Part shown: positions 28,207-36,881 of the stretch, piece after piece
How the letters are laid out: each line of letters starts with the position of its first letter
How positions within the stretch are numbered: position 1 is the stretch's first letter
NCBI GenBank assembly: GCA_017623675.1
Contig: JAGAOO010000024.1
Coordinates: 61,435 to 125,434 of the forward strand
Length of the DNA: 64,000 bases
DNA from: Lachnospiraceae bacterium
Lineage (GTDB): Bacteria; Bacillota; Clostridia; Lachnospirales; Lachnospiraceae
Direction of reading: 5' to 3'
Made by a program: the position numbers and the translations under genes
The notes under the pieces: model-generated
Told to the model about the DNA's origin: nothing
What the model saw: only the letters and a program-made list of their open reading frames with translations
The model's database searches: none

Positions 28207-29100
28207 ATGAAGGAAACAATGAAGAAAGAACTGAAACAATTATCCTGGAAGAATTTTTTGATGCTAACCTTGTCCGGTACGATTAATGCCATTGGCGTTA
28301 CTATGTTTTTATCCCCGTTACATCTATATGATAGTGGGTTTTCCGGTACTGCCATGTTGTTTGAACAGGTTACACCGGCAGCGTGGACCCTGTCAATCTT
28401 CCTGCTGATTTTGAATATTCCCTTTTTTCTTTACGGATATAAAAAGCAGGGACTTGGATTTACGATTTACTCTGTATATGCAGTTATCATTTATTCCGTA
28501 GCATCTTTTCTGATTCGTGATATTTTTCCTGTGGATGTTGCAACATCTTCGCCCTTTGCAGGTAGTGATTTGCTATTGGGAGCAATATTTGGCGGTTTGA
28601 TTTCCGGTATCGGAAGTGGTTTGACCATACGATTTGGAGGTGCCATTGATGGTGTGGAAGTTATGGCGGTTATTTTCTCAAAACGTATGGGCATTACTGT
28701 AGGTACGTTTGTTATGGCATATAATATCATCCTGTATATTATTGTTGGAATGGTAATGCATAGTTGGATTTTGCCATTATACTCCATTGTTACATACTAT
28801 GTAGCCCTTCATGCGGTAGACTTTATTGTAGAAGGTTTTGATAAAGCAAAGGCTGCTATGATTATTACTACAAAACCAAAGTTGATTAGCAAAGCGCTGT
28901 CTGAGGAATTTGGCAGCGGTATTACGTTATGGGAGGGGCACGGATATTATTCCGACAAGCAGAAGACAGTCATTTATTTTGTAGTAAACCGTTTTCAGAT
29001 TGGTAAAATGAAAGCGATTGTACAAGAGCATGATGAAGATGCATTTATTTCAATTACAGAAGTAGCAGACGTATTGGGACGGAATACAAAACAAAAATAA
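28207..29100 (+). CDS. YitT family membrane protein
   Basis: A 297-residue protein with five to six membrane helices (about residues 18-200) followed by a cytosolic DUF2179 domain (about 220-290, ending 'AFISITEVADVLG'). This is the standard YitT layout. Members are widespread in Firmicutes and their transport role is not established. GGAG precedes ATG 28207. No operon partner is evident; the next gene has its own promoter. Confidence 0.85.
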   Translation: MKETMKKELKQLSWKNFLMLTLSGTINAIGVTMFLSPLHLYDSGFSGTAMLFEQVTPAAWTLSIFLLILNIPFFLYGYKKQGLGFTIYSVYAVIIYSVASFLIRDIFPVDVATSSPFAGSDLLLGAIFGGLISGIGSGLTIRFGGAIDGVEVMAVIFSKRMGITVGTFVMAYNIILYIIVGMVMHSWILPLYSIVTYYVALHAVDFIVEGFDKAKAAMIITTKPKLISKALSEEFGSGITLWEGHGYYSDKQKTVIYFVVNRFQIGKMKAIVQEHDEDAFISITEVADVLGRNTKQK

Positions 29101-29148
29101 ATTATAACATAACCAGTAAAAATTAAATTCATATCAGACCAAACTTTA

Positions 29149-29190
29149 CACCCTAGTTTACAGTTGTGTTGACAACTGTAAACTAGGGTG
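29149..29190. promoter_or_regulatory. NiaR operator and overlapping promoter
   Basis: Two perfect 19-bp arms (29149-29167 and 29172-29190) form an inverted repeat around GTTG. They overlap the -35 TTGACA (29169-29174) and the spacer; the -10 TATACT is at 29192-29197 with a 17-base gap. The site directly precedes the niaR-like gene and fits NiaR autoregulation by operator occlusion. Confidence 0.82.
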
Positions 29191-29230
29191 TTATACTGTC
29201 CACATTACATAGGAAAGCCGAGGTGAAAAA

Positions 29231-29773
29231 ATGGCAGCAAAAGAACGGCGAAATGAATTGTTAGAGTTGCTAAAGCGGGCGGAACAGCCATTGTCCGGTG
29301 GCGGCCTGGCGACAGCATTTAAGGTAAGCCGTCAGATTATTGTTCAGGATATCAATGCATTGCGTAACGAGGGACATATGATTATCTCTACTTCGAAAGG
29401 CTATGTTCTTCAAAAAGAAACAGGTGTATGCAAAGTATTTAAAGTATATCACAGTGATGAAGAAACGGAAAATGAATTAAATCTGATTGTAGATTTAGGT
29501 GGAGAGATTGTGGATGTATTTATTTATCACAAAATCTATGGAGAGGTTCGTGCGAAACTCAACATTCAGTCGAGAAAAGATGTCAGAGATTTCTGTGATG
29601 CCTTACAGGCAGGAAAATCCAGTCCGCTTAAGAATGCAACAGCCGGCTTCCATTATCACACTATACGGGCAAAGGATGCAGCAACCTTGGAGTGGATTGA
29701 ACAGTCACTGAAAGAACATGGGTATCTTGCACAGTTGCGGGATTTTGAACCAGAGGCATTGAGACAACAATAG
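29231..29773 (+). CDS. niaR: NiaR (YrxA)-type niacin-responsive repressor
   Basis: A 180-residue regulator with an N-terminal winged helix (HTH_11, about residues 5-60, 'GLATAFKVSRQIIVQDINALR') and a C-terminal 3H domain (about 75-170) with His residues at 'YHKIYGEV', 'FHYHTIRA' and 'KEHGYLAQL'. In Firmicutes NiaR represses NAD biosynthesis and niacin uptake genes when nicotinic acid is present. The perfect operator upstream suggests autoregulation. It is 37 bases from a PTS IIC-like permease gene on the same strand, which is therefore probably in the NiaR regulon. Confidence 0.9.
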   Translation: MAAKERRNELLELLKRAEQPLSGGGLATAFKVSRQIIVQDINALRNEGHMIISTSKGYVLQKETGVCKVFKVYHSDEETENELNLIVDLGGEIVDVFIYHKIYGEVRAKLNIQSRKDVRDFCDALQAGKSSPLKNATAGFHYHTIRAKDAATLEWIEQSLKEHGYLAQLRDFEPEALRQQ

Positions 29774-29810
29774 TAATACGCATAGAAATGAGAAGAAAGA
29801 GGACAAAGGA

Positions 29811-30941
29811 ATGAGCGAGAAAAAGGATACTCAGGAAATGAATGAGAAGATTGAGAAAGAAGAAAAAAATGTGAAGAAACCAGAGGGTAAGGTAAAAGCA
29901 TTTTTAAAGAAGAAAAATATTGAAATTTCAGCAAAGAGATATTTTATTGATGCCATGGGTGCGATGGCCAATGGTTTGTTTGCCTCTTTGTTGATAGGTA
30001 CAATTGTTTCAACCTTGGGACAGCAGTTGAATCTGCAAATTCTGATTGATATTGGAACCTATGCAAAGGGAATGGCAGGCCCTGCAATGGCAGTAGCAAT
30101 TGCATCGGCATTACAGGCACCGCCTTTGGTATTATTTTCTATGTTGGCGGTAGGTTCTGCGGCTAATACTTTGGGAGGAGCAGGTGGCCCTCTGGCAGTT
30201 TTAGTCATTGCAATTATTGCCACTGAATTAGGGAAACTGGTATCAAAAGAAACCAAAATAGATATTCTGGTTACCCCTCTTGTAACAATCTGTTCCGGTG
30301 TATTGCTTTCCATGGGAATTGCACCATACATAGGAAGTGCAGCAAATGCTGTAGGTAAAATAATCATGATGGCTACAGAATTACGTCCGTTCATGATGGG
30401 CATTTTAGTATCTGTTATTGTAGGAATTGCATTGACTTTGCCAATCAGCAGTGCGGCAATTTGTGCGGCATTAAGTCTTACAGGTCTTGCCGGCGGTGCT
30501 GCTGTTGCAGGCTGTTGCGCACAGATGGTAGGATTTGCAGTTATGAGCTTTAAGGAGAATAAGGTTGGTGGACTGGTTTCACAAGGACTTGGAACCAGTA
30601 TGCTGCAAATGGGAAATATAGTGAAGAATCCTAAAATCTGGATTCCGCCAATTCTGGCTTCTGCAATCACAGGACCACTGGCTACCTGTGTATTTAAGAT
30701 GCAGATGAATGGAGAAGCAATTTCCTCCGGAATGGGTACCTGTGGATTGGTTGGACAGATTGGTGTTTATACCGGATGGTTGAACGATATAGCAGCAGGA
30801 ACCAAAACAGCTATAACACCAATGGATTGGATTGGTTTGATTTTAATCTGTTTTGTCCTACCGGCCGTTCTGACATGGGTATTCGGTTTGATTGGTCGAA
30901 AAATTGGCTGGATTAAAGAAGGAGATCTAAAGTTAAACTAA
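29811..30941 (+). CDS. PTS EIIC_2-like membrane protein, orphan permease
   Basis: The protein has 376 residues: a charged N-terminal 35-residue tail and then about nine to ten membrane helices of the PTS_EIIC_2 family, with Gly/Ala-rich helices and 'GSAANTLGGAGGP'. There is no IIA or IIB domain, no phosphorylatable Cys/His module, and no PTS partner gene nearby. AAAGGA precedes the ATG. Co-location with niaR behind its operator hints that it transports a niacin-related vitamin rather than a sugar; this is inference. Its end overlaps the convergent TetR gene by 9 bases. Confidence 0.75.
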   Translation: MSEKKDTQEMNEKIEKEEKNVKKPEGKVKAFLKKKNIEISAKRYFIDAMGAMANGLFASLLIGTIVSTLGQQLNLQILIDIGTYAKGMAGPAMAVAIASALQAPPLVLFSMLAVGSAANTLGGAGGPLAVLVIAIIATELGKLVSKETKIDILVTPLVTICSGVLLSMGIAPYIGSAANAVGKIIMMATELRPFMMGILVSVIVGIALTLPISSAAICAALSLTGLAGGAAVAGCCAQMVGFAVMSFKENKVGGLVSQGLGTSMLQMGNIVKNPKIWIPPILASAITGPLATCVFKMQMNGEAISSGMGTCGLVGQIGVYTGWLNDIAAGTKTAITPMDWIGLILICFVLPAVLTWVFGLIGRKIGWIKEGDLKLN

Positions 30942-31511
30942 GGATTGAAAGGAACGCAGTAAAGCACTTAATTGTTCTAACAATTCTTCTTCTGTTAACT
31001 GATGTTCTCCAAAGAACCAGTATTTGATACAGTTAATAATAGCACCGGTAAAGAATTGGGCAGTGATTTCCGCAGAAGCTGAGAATACTGCTCCTTTCTT
31101 TTGATCCTCTTTCAGATAAAGACAGATTTCTTTGCTGATTTCTTCGTTAAGAATATTGATTAATGTGGCGTGCATACTGCTGGTTGAAAAGGAATGGACC
31201 ATCTCCTCACGTTCTGATAGAAACTGCAGAATGTTTTTGGTGATTTGAATATAAAAGGTAATAGGTTGTGCCTGTTCAGAATTATAATCGTAGGTTGGGG
31301 TATACTGCTGAAAGGAACTTCGAACTATAAATGTGAAAAAGTCATTCTTATCGGTAAAATGCTTGTAAAAAGTGGCACGACGTATTAATGCATGACTGCA
31401 AAGCTCATTCACGGTAATATCTTCAAATTTTTTTTGGGATAATAATTCATAGAAGGCTTGGGTGAGTGAAGCATAGGTTTTTATGATTCGTAAATCTGTC
31501 TTTTTCTCCAT
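30933..31511 (-). CDS. TetR/AcrR family transcriptional regulator
   Basis: The regulator has 192 residues. An N-terminal helix-turn-helix (about residues 25-50, 'ITVNELCSHALIRRATFYKHF') is typical of TetR, and an all-helical ligand domain follows. On the minus strand TTGACA (31564-31569 complement) and TATACT lie upstream, so it is transcribed divergently from plsY. Its target may be itself or the divergent plsY, but no clean palindrome is seen. Ligand unknown. Confidence 0.85.
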   Translation of the reverse strand: MEKKTDLRIIKTYASLTQAFYELLSQKKFEDITVNELCSHALIRRATFYKHFTDKNDFFTFIVRSSFQQYTPTYDYNSEQAQPITFYIQITKNILQFLSEREEMVHSFSTSSMHATLINILNEEISKEICLYLKEDQKKGAVFSASAEITAQFFTGAIINCIKYWFFGEHQLTEEELLEQLSALLRSFQSLV

Positions 31512-31667
31512 AACAGAGGTCTCCTTTCATAGTAAGTTTAGTATAGTACGATAAAATGACAAATGTCAATTTATTTTATGGTTTCCTGTTTCTTAATTTT
31601 GTAGTATACTATCTGTTATGAGAGCATGAAAAATGGTGAGAGTTACTTATTAGGAAGGAGAGAAAGC

Positions 31668-32303
31668 ATGGAATTTGCGTTAAGTCTGTTGATTGGATAT
31701 TTGCTGGGCTGTATCAGTCCATCCTTTTTTTTGTCAAAGACACGAGGAATTGACTTACGGAATGTGGGACAGAAAAACCTTGGTACAACCAATGCATTCC
31801 TAATACTTGGAAAAGCCAGTGGAATGTTAGTTATGGTTGTAGATTTCATGAAAGGTTTTATTGCGGTAAAGATAGCAGAATTGCTGTTCCCTACATTTGG
31901 AATTGCAGGGATAACCGCAGGGGCAGCAGCAATTCTTGGACACATTTTCCCATTTTATATAAGGTTCAAAGGTGGAAAGGGTCTGGCTACCTTAGGAGGT
32001 TTGATTTTAGCTACGGATTGGCGTGGTTTTCTGGCTCTTGCAGTAATTGCCATTGCGGTTATGTTGATTTCAGATTGGGGATGCGCGGCTTCTTTTTCTA
32101 CTGCAATCCTGTATCCTTTCTTTTATTTTATGAAAAGCCACAGTTATATTAGCTTGGTTTTGCTGGAAGTAGTGTGTATCTGTGTACTGGTAAAACACAG
32201 TGTAAATATTCCAAGACTGAAGGCAGGAGAGGAACCTTCCGTTCGAATGGCAGTGAAAAAGTTTTTACATATTGTTGAGGATGAACATTATAACGAATTA
32301 TAA
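31668..32303 (+). CDS. plsY: Acyl-phosphate:glycerol-3-phosphate acyltransferase
   Basis: The enzyme has 211 residues from ATG 31668 (AAGGAG upstream; an in-frame start at 31626 is unsupported). It is an integral membrane PlsY with five helices. Family motifs are 'LGCISPSFFLSK', the Gly-rich 'NVGQKNLGTTNA' and 'RFKGGKGLATLGG', and a late His/Asn segment. It makes lysophosphatidate, the first step of phospholipid synthesis in Gram-positives. Divergent from a TetR gene. Confidence 0.92.
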   Translation: MEFALSLLIGYLLGCISPSFFLSKTRGIDLRNVGQKNLGTTNAFLILGKASGMLVMVVDFMKGFIAVKIAELLFPTFGIAGITAGAAAILGHIFPFYIRFKGGKGLATLGGLILATDWRGFLALAVIAIAVMLISDWGCAASFSTAILYPFFYFMKSHSYISLVLLEVVCICVLVKHSVNIPRLKAGEEPSVRMAVKKFLHIVEDEHYNEL

Positions 32304-32426
32304 GAATATTATCTAAAAAAGGTTTTATACTATACATCAGAGACAACCTGTGACCACATATTTCCACTTACATAAAGGCTTCATATCCGATATGATAGAA
32401 GTAATGTTATGTAAAGGAGAACGAAT

Positions 32427-34337
32427 ATGAGTCTAAAGAAAGAATTTCAGCCTTATATACCGGCGGAGAAAGTGACGCCGGAAATCACGATTACTTCGAT
32501 TGTTATGGGTGTTATTTTGGCAGTGGTGTTTGGGGCTGCCAATGCCTATTTAGGTTTGCGGGTTGGTATGACAGTTTCGGCATCCATTCCGGCGGCAGTC
32601 ATTGCAATGGGTGTTATTCGCGTAATCATGCGAAAGAATTCCATTTTAGAAAGTAATATGGTTCAGACAACCGGTTCAGCAGGTGAGTCAGTGGCAGCAG
32701 GTGCTATATTTACACTCCCTGCTTTATTTTTGTGGGCGGCAGAAGGAAGGATGGAGAGACCTAGTATTCTGGAAATTACCCTGATTGCGTTACTGGGTGG
32801 CTTACTGGGAGTATTCTTTATGGTTCCTTTGCGGAATGCTTTAATTGTCAAAGAACATAGTACCCTGCCCTATCCGGAAGGAAAAGCCTGTGCGGAAGTA
32901 CTGCTTGCCGGTGAAGAAGGTGGAGCAAATGCTTCTACTGTGTTTGCCGGTATGGGATTTGCGGCATTCTTTAAGTTTATCATTGATGGCTTAAAGCTGG
33001 TTGCCGGTGAAGTATCCTTTCGGTTGAAAGGCTACGCCGGTGAAATTGGTACCCAGATTTATCCGGCAGTCATGAGTGTTGGTTATATTTGCGGACCGAA
33101 AATCGCTTCTTATATGTTTGCCGGTGGTGTGTTAAGCTGGTTAGTCTTAAGCCCAATGATTGTTGTATTTGGTTCGGAAATGATTATGTATCCGGGGAAT
33201 GTTCCGATTGGAGCGATTTTTGCAGAGAAGGGTGCTTCCGGTATCTGGAGTTCTTACATTCGTTACATTGGTGCCGGGGCGTTGGCGGCCGGTGGTATTA
33301 TCAGTCTGATAAAATCTATGCCACTTATTATTCGCACATTTAAGGATGCGATGAAGAGCATGCTGGGTACTTTTGTCGGTGACAATTCCCGTACAGCAAG
33401 AGATTTAAGTATGAAAATCATTATTCCCTGCATTTTAGTAATTACGTTGCTAATTTGGCTGGTGCCTGCGATTCCGGTTACATTGATTGGTGCAATGATT
33501 GTTGTAATTTTTGGATTCTTTTTTGCAACCGTTTCTTCCAGAATGGTTGGTTTGGTTGGAAGCAGTAATAATCCGGTTTCCGGCATGGCAATTGCTACCT
33601 TGCTGATTACAACGATTATTTTAAAACTTACGGGGGATGCCGGTATTCATGGTATGCAGGGAGCGATTGCTATCGGTTCTATTATCTGCATTGTTGCCAG
33701 TATTTCCGGTGATACCTCTCAGGACTTGAAAACCGGTTACCTGCTTGGAGCTACACCTAAGAAGCAACAGATTGGCGAGATTATAGGTGTAGTAGCCTCG
33801 GCATTGGCAATTGGAGGAACCCTGTATCTGCTGGATCGCGCATGGGGCTTTGGCTCTACAGAGCTGGCGGCACCACAGGCAACCTTAATGAAAATGATTA
33901 TTGAAGGAGTCATGGAGAACAGTCTGCCTTGGAGCCTGGTTATCATTGGTGTATGCATTGCTGTTATCATTGAAATTCTTGGTCTGCCGGTTCTTCCGGT
34001 TGCGATTGGTATCTATTTGCCAATTCATTTGAATGCTTGCATTATGGTTGGTGGTTTGATTCGGTTATTCTTAGATAAGAAGAAAGGGGAGGAAGAGAAA
34101 AAGAAAGCCATGATTAGTGATGGTATTCTGTTCTGTTCCGGCATGATTGCCGGTGAAGGGCTGATAGGTATTTTACTGGCGATTCTTGCAATATTTGGTC
34201 TTCATGAGGTGATTGACCTGTCGGGTATGATTCATTTGCCGGAACCGCTTGGAACAATTGCAAGTCTGGGAGTATTTGCTTTGGTGATTCTTTCCCTGTT
34301 GAAGTTTACCATCTTTAAGAAACGAAAAAAGGATTGA
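32427..34337 (+). CDS. OPT family oligopeptide transporter
   Basis: A 636-residue polytopic protein of about 14-16 helices in the OPT family (bacterial subgroup, as YesL/OPT-like). Recognisable blocks are 'NAYLGLRVGMTVSASIPAAV' near the N-terminus, the T-x-G-S-A-G-E-S segment and 'GSSNNPVSGM'. Members move peptides or metal chelates with protons. The gene following 10 bases later encodes a PqqD-like protein, suggesting that the pair works together. Substrate unknown. Confidence 0.9.
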   Translation: MSLKKEFQPYIPAEKVTPEITITSIVMGVILAVVFGAANAYLGLRVGMTVSASIPAAVIAMGVIRVIMRKNSILESNMVQTTGSAGESVAAGAIFTLPALFLWAAEGRMERPSILEITLIALLGGLLGVFFMVPLRNALIVKEHSTLPYPEGKACAEVLLAGEEGGANASTVFAGMGFAAFFKFIIDGLKLVAGEVSFRLKGYAGEIGTQIYPAVMSVGYICGPKIASYMFAGGVLSWLVLSPMIVVFGSEMIMYPGNVPIGAIFAEKGASGIWSSYIRYIGAGALAAGGIISLIKSMPLIIRTFKDAMKSMLGTFVGDNSRTARDLSMKIIIPCILVITLLIWLVPAIPVTLIGAMIVVIFGFFFATVSSRMVGLVGSSNNPVSGMAIATLLITTIILKLTGDAGIHGMQGAIAIGSIICIVASISGDTSQDLKTGYLLGATPKKQQIGEIIGVVASALAIGGTLYLLDRAWGFGSTELAAPQATLMKMIIEGVMENSLPWSLVIIGVCIAVIIEILGLPVLPVAIGIYLPIHLNACIMVGGLIRLFLDKKKGEEEKKKAMISDGILFCSGMIAGEGLIGILLAILAIFGLHEVIDLSGMIHLPEPLGTIASLGVFALVILSLLKFTIFKKRKKD

Positions 34338-34346
34338 TTGTAAAAT

Positions 34347-34688
34347 ATGAAGGGTAAGAAAAGAGAGAATTATTTGGAGCGGATTCCTGTGCGTTCAAAG
34401 CGTGTAAAATGGTCTGTAGATGAAATCGGAATGGTTTCTCTTAATATTGAAAATACAGGGGTGTTCAACCGAATTGCACAGAAATTGTTAAAGAAGCCGA
34501 AGATAAGCCATATCCATTTGGATGAGATGGGAAGCTTTCTGTGGCCTCTGTTAGATGGTAAAAAGAATATTATAGAATTGGGAGAATTGGTAAAGGAAGA
34601 ATTCGGTGAAAAAGCGGAACCATTATATGAGCGATTGGCACATTATTTTCAGATTCTGGATAGTTATCAGTTTATTCAGTGGAAATAG
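34347..34688 (+). CDS. PqqD-family (RRE-like) protein, stand-alone
   Basis: A 113-residue soluble protein. The part from about 55 to 110 shows the PqqD winged-helix pattern ('LDEMGSFLWPLLDGKKNIIELGELVKEEFG' with small insertions), the fold used as RiPP precursor recognition element. No precursor peptide, radical SAM or cyclodehydratase gene is next to it. It is 10 bases after the OPT transporter gene and probably co-translated. Similar solitary PqqD proteins are common in Clostridia; their role is unclear. Confidence 0.75.
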   Translation: MKGKKRENYLERIPVRSKRVKWSVDEIGMVSLNIENTGVFNRIAQKLLKKPKISHIHLDEMGSFLWPLLDGKKNIIELGELVKEEFGEKAEPLYERLAHYFQILDSYQFIQWK

Positions 34689-34793
34689 GAGGATAAGAAA
34701 AGAGGATAGGAATATACAAATCTTGCATATTATTGATTTTTTTACAAATACTAGCTTCATAATCAATATGAAGCTATGGAGGAAAATAGAATT

Positions 34794-35342
34794 ATGAAAG
34801 CAACAGGAATCGTAAGACGTATCGATGATTTGGGAAGAGTAGTAGTACCAAAGGAGATTCGAAGAACCCTGCGAATTCGTGAAGGCGACCCGTTAGAAAT
34901 ATTTACAGATAAAGATGGTGAAATTATTTTGAAAAAATATTCTCCCATTGGAGAATTAGCAGTTTTTGCACAGCAATATGTGGATGCTACCGCTCAGATT
35001 ATCGGACACGCAGTCTGCGTCTCAGACAGAGATCAGATTATTGCAGTTGCCGGTGCACCCAAGAAAGACTTTATTGGGAAGGAACTGCATAGGGAATTAG
35101 AAGAAGCAATTAATGACCGGGAATCAATTCTGGCAAAAAAAGGTGAGAAAAAGTATATTAAAATCCTTTCAAACAGTGATGAGGAATACAGTGGCGAGAT
35201 TGTACAGACGATTCTATGTGAAGGCGATGCCATTGGAGCTGTTATTATTTTGAATCGGTCAGAATCGGAAGCTTTAGGTGAAGCAGAGCAGAAAGCCGCT
35301 GTAATAGCAGCTAATTTTCTGGGAAGACAGATGGAAGGCTAA
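34794..35342 (+). CDS. spoVT: Stage V sporulation protein T
   Basis: The protein has 182 residues from ATG 34794 (GGAGG at 34778; an ATG at 34776 overlaps that site). The N-terminal swapped-hairpin AbrB domain begins 'MKATGIVRRIDDLGRVVVP' and the C-terminal GAF-like domain covers about residues 55-180. SpoVT is a DNA-binding regulator of late forespore genes under sigma-G. Its presence, with spoIIE, yabP and yabQ, indicates an endospore-former lineage. Confidence 0.93.
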   Translation: MKATGIVRRIDDLGRVVVPKEIRRTLRIREGDPLEIFTDKDGEIILKKYSPIGELAVFAQQYVDATAQIIGHAVCVSDRDQIIAVAGAPKKDFIGKELHRELEEAINDRESILAKKGEKKYIKILSNSDEEYSGEIVQTILCEGDAIGAVIILNRSESEALGEAEQKAAVIAANFLGRQMEG

Positions 35343-35389
35343 AAAGGATATAAAAACATGGGAAAAAACGAGGAAATTGTGTATTATCC

Positions 35390-35418
35390 TTGACAAATGC
35401 CAATGAAAATTGTATAAA
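35390..35418 (+). promoter_or_regulatory. Promoter of the HU gene
   Basis: TTGACA (35390-35395) and TATAAA (35413-35418) are separated by 17 bases, about 100 bases before hup. Confidence 0.75.
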
Positions 35419-35424
35419 TGTATG

Positions 35425-35510
35425 TAGGCATTGACCTTTGGCTAAGGTCTGCATGATGTGCATTTGAAAGATGGTCAAATGCAAAGTAGTATTTATTCAT
35501 TTTAGAGGAG
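35425..35510 (+). promoter_or_regulatory. Structured 5' leader of hup
   Basis: The untranslated leader contains two stem-loops: GACCTT/AAGGTC (35433-35438 with 35444-35449) and GCATTTGA/TCAAATGC (35460-35467 with 35475-35482). Function not known; it may stabilise the abundant HU mRNA. Confidence 0.45.
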
Positions 35511-35520
35511 GATTATTTCG

Positions 35521-35796
35521 ATGAACAAGACAGAATTAATCGCAGCTATCGCTGAAAAGACAGAATTATCTAAGAAGGACGCAGAGAAGGCAGTTAAGGC
35601 TTTCACAGATGTAGTTTCTGAAGAGTTAAAGAAGGGTGAGAAGATTCAGTTAGTTGGCTTTGGTACTTTCGAAGTAGTTGACAGACCAGCTCGTGAGGGT
35701 AGAAATCCTAAGACTGGTAAGTCTATGCCAATCGCTGCTTCTAAGGCTCCTAAGTTTAAGGCTGGTAAGGCTTTAAAGGATATGGTAAACGCTTAA
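35521..35796 (+). CDS. hup: HU-family DNA-binding protein
   Basis: HU, 91 residues, of full length. N-terminal helices with '[20 protein letters not shown]' and the beta-arm '[23 protein letters not shown]' that intercalates at the DNA minor groove. It bends and compacts DNA. A very strong RBS (GAGGAGG) and Lys codons of AAG type suit a highly expressed gene. Own promoter and terminator. Confidence 0.97.
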   Translation: MNKTELIAAIAEKTELSKKDAEKAVKAFTDVVSEELKKGEKIQLVGFGTFEVVDRPAREGRNPKTGKSMPIAASKAPKFKAGKALKDMVNA

Positions 35797-35820
35797 TTCC
35801 CATATCGGAAGGATTATTTG

Positions 35821-35846
35821 AAAAGACCACCTTCGGGTGGTCTTTT
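35821..35846 (+). terminator. Terminator of hup
   Basis: An 11-bp stem closed by a TTCG tetraloop (35821-35831 with 35836-35846) ends in TTTT. Confidence 0.9.
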
Positions 35847-35908
35847 CCGTTATAAAGGTCTAGATGAAAGATTGAACGGAAGGCAAAAGAGCAGGATGGA
35901 GTGAAAAC

Positions 35909-36148
35909 ATGAGATTAGATAAATATTTAAAGGTATCCCGTCTGATAAAGCGCAGAACCATCGCAAATGAAGCCTGTGATGCAGGAAGAGTAATGGTAAA
36001 CAATAAAGTTGTTAAGGCTTCCTATGATGTTAAAGTAGGGGATATAATAGAAATTCAGTTTGGAAATAAGGCTGTTAAGGTTGAGGTTACGCAGGTGGTG
36101 GAAACGGTAAAGAAGGAAGAAGCCAAGGAAATGTTCCGCTACCTGTAA
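35909..36148 (+). CDS. rqcP: S4-domain RNA-binding protein RqcP (YabO)
   Basis: A 79-residue protein consisting of an S4 domain ('MRLDKYLKVSRLIKRRTIAN...GRVMVNNKVVKASYDVKVGDIIEI'). This is the YabO/RqcP group, which works with RqcH in ribosome-associated quality control on stalled 50S subunits. Position between hup and yabP-yabQ-divIC matches its conserved neighbourhood in Firmicutes. Confidence 0.92.
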   Translation: MRLDKYLKVSRLIKRRTIANEACDAGRVMVNNKVVKASYDVKVGDIIEIQFGNKAVKVEVTQVVETVKKEEAKEMFRYL

Positions 36149-36206
36149 GAGTTCTTGCATAAACAACCCTTTTGTTACATATATTGCAACAGAAGGAGGT
36201 AAGAGC

Positions 36207-36488
36207 ATGGATGAACATATTGGAGCAAGAACGCATAAAGTCAACCTGTTGAATCGGGGTGTAGGTGCAATTTCCGGAGTTCGGGATGTAAAGGCATTTA
36301 ATGAGTCAGAAATCATATTGGATACAGACATGGGAATACTGTCAATTAAAGGCACAGACCTCCATGTGACGAAGCTGACCCTGGAAAAGGGAGAGGTGGA
36401 AGTGGATGGTACGGTTGACAGTTTTGTATATACCAGCCCAAAGGAACCTGCATCAGAGCGAGGCGTATTCGGAAGGCTGTTTCGTTAG
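36207..36488 (+). CDS. yabP: Sporulation protein YabP
   Basis: A 93-residue YabP/YqfC-family protein with characteristic short strands ('VNLLNRGVGAISGVRDVKAF', 'EIILDTDMGILSIKGTDLHV'). It is required for spore envelope formation in Bacillus. AGAAGGAGG precedes the ATG. It overlaps none but lies 3 bases from yabQ. Confidence 0.93.
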   Translation: MDEHIGARTHKVNLLNRGVGAISGVRDVKAFNESEIILDTDMGILSIKGTDLHVTKLTLEKGEVEVDGTVDSFVYTSPKEPASERGVFGRLFR

Positions 36489-36491
36489 TAT

Positions 36492-36881
36492 ATGTCAACA
36501 GGAATGATACAGGAGCTTCAAACCTTTCTCACAAGTGCCTTTTGGGGAATGGTAGTTGTGTTTTACTATGATTTTTTTCGCGTGCTGCGGGAAGTGAAAC
36601 GGCATGGATACTGGATGACAGCAGTAGAAGATATTGTATTCTGCCTGGGAGCAGGCTGTATTATTGTAGCAGTCTTATATACATACAGTCAGGGACAGAT
36701 TCGGGCATTCGTGTTGCTGGGCATGGGCGTTGGAGCAATTCTGTATAATTGGGGGATTAGTCCTTATACTTGTGGATTGGTATTTTTCCTGGTCAGAAAA
36801 ATGAAATTAGCATTGAAAAAAATTACAAAACACAGTACAATGGAACAAAAGAAACAGGAAAAGGAAGGTAATAATGAATAG
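36492..36881 (+). CDS. yabQ: Spore cortex protein YabQ
   Basis: A 129-residue membrane protein with three to four helices, matching YabQ ('FLTSAFWGMVVVFYYDFFRVLRE' and the later hydrophobic segments). In Bacillus it is needed for cortex formation in the outer forespore membrane. It starts 3 bases after yabP and overlaps divIC by 8 bases. Confidence 0.9.
   Translation: MSTGMIQELQTFLTSAFWGMVVVFYYDFFRVLREVKRHGYWMTAVEDIVFCLGAGCIIVAVLYTYSQGQIRAFVLLGMGVGAILYNWGISPYTCGLVFFLVRKMKLALKKITKHSTMEQKKQEKEGNNE

Noticed and set aside
31557-31568. Perfect TetR operator between tetR and plsY
   Set aside because: TGAC/GTCA arms around AAAT are only 4 bp each and asymmetric; too weak to call an operator.
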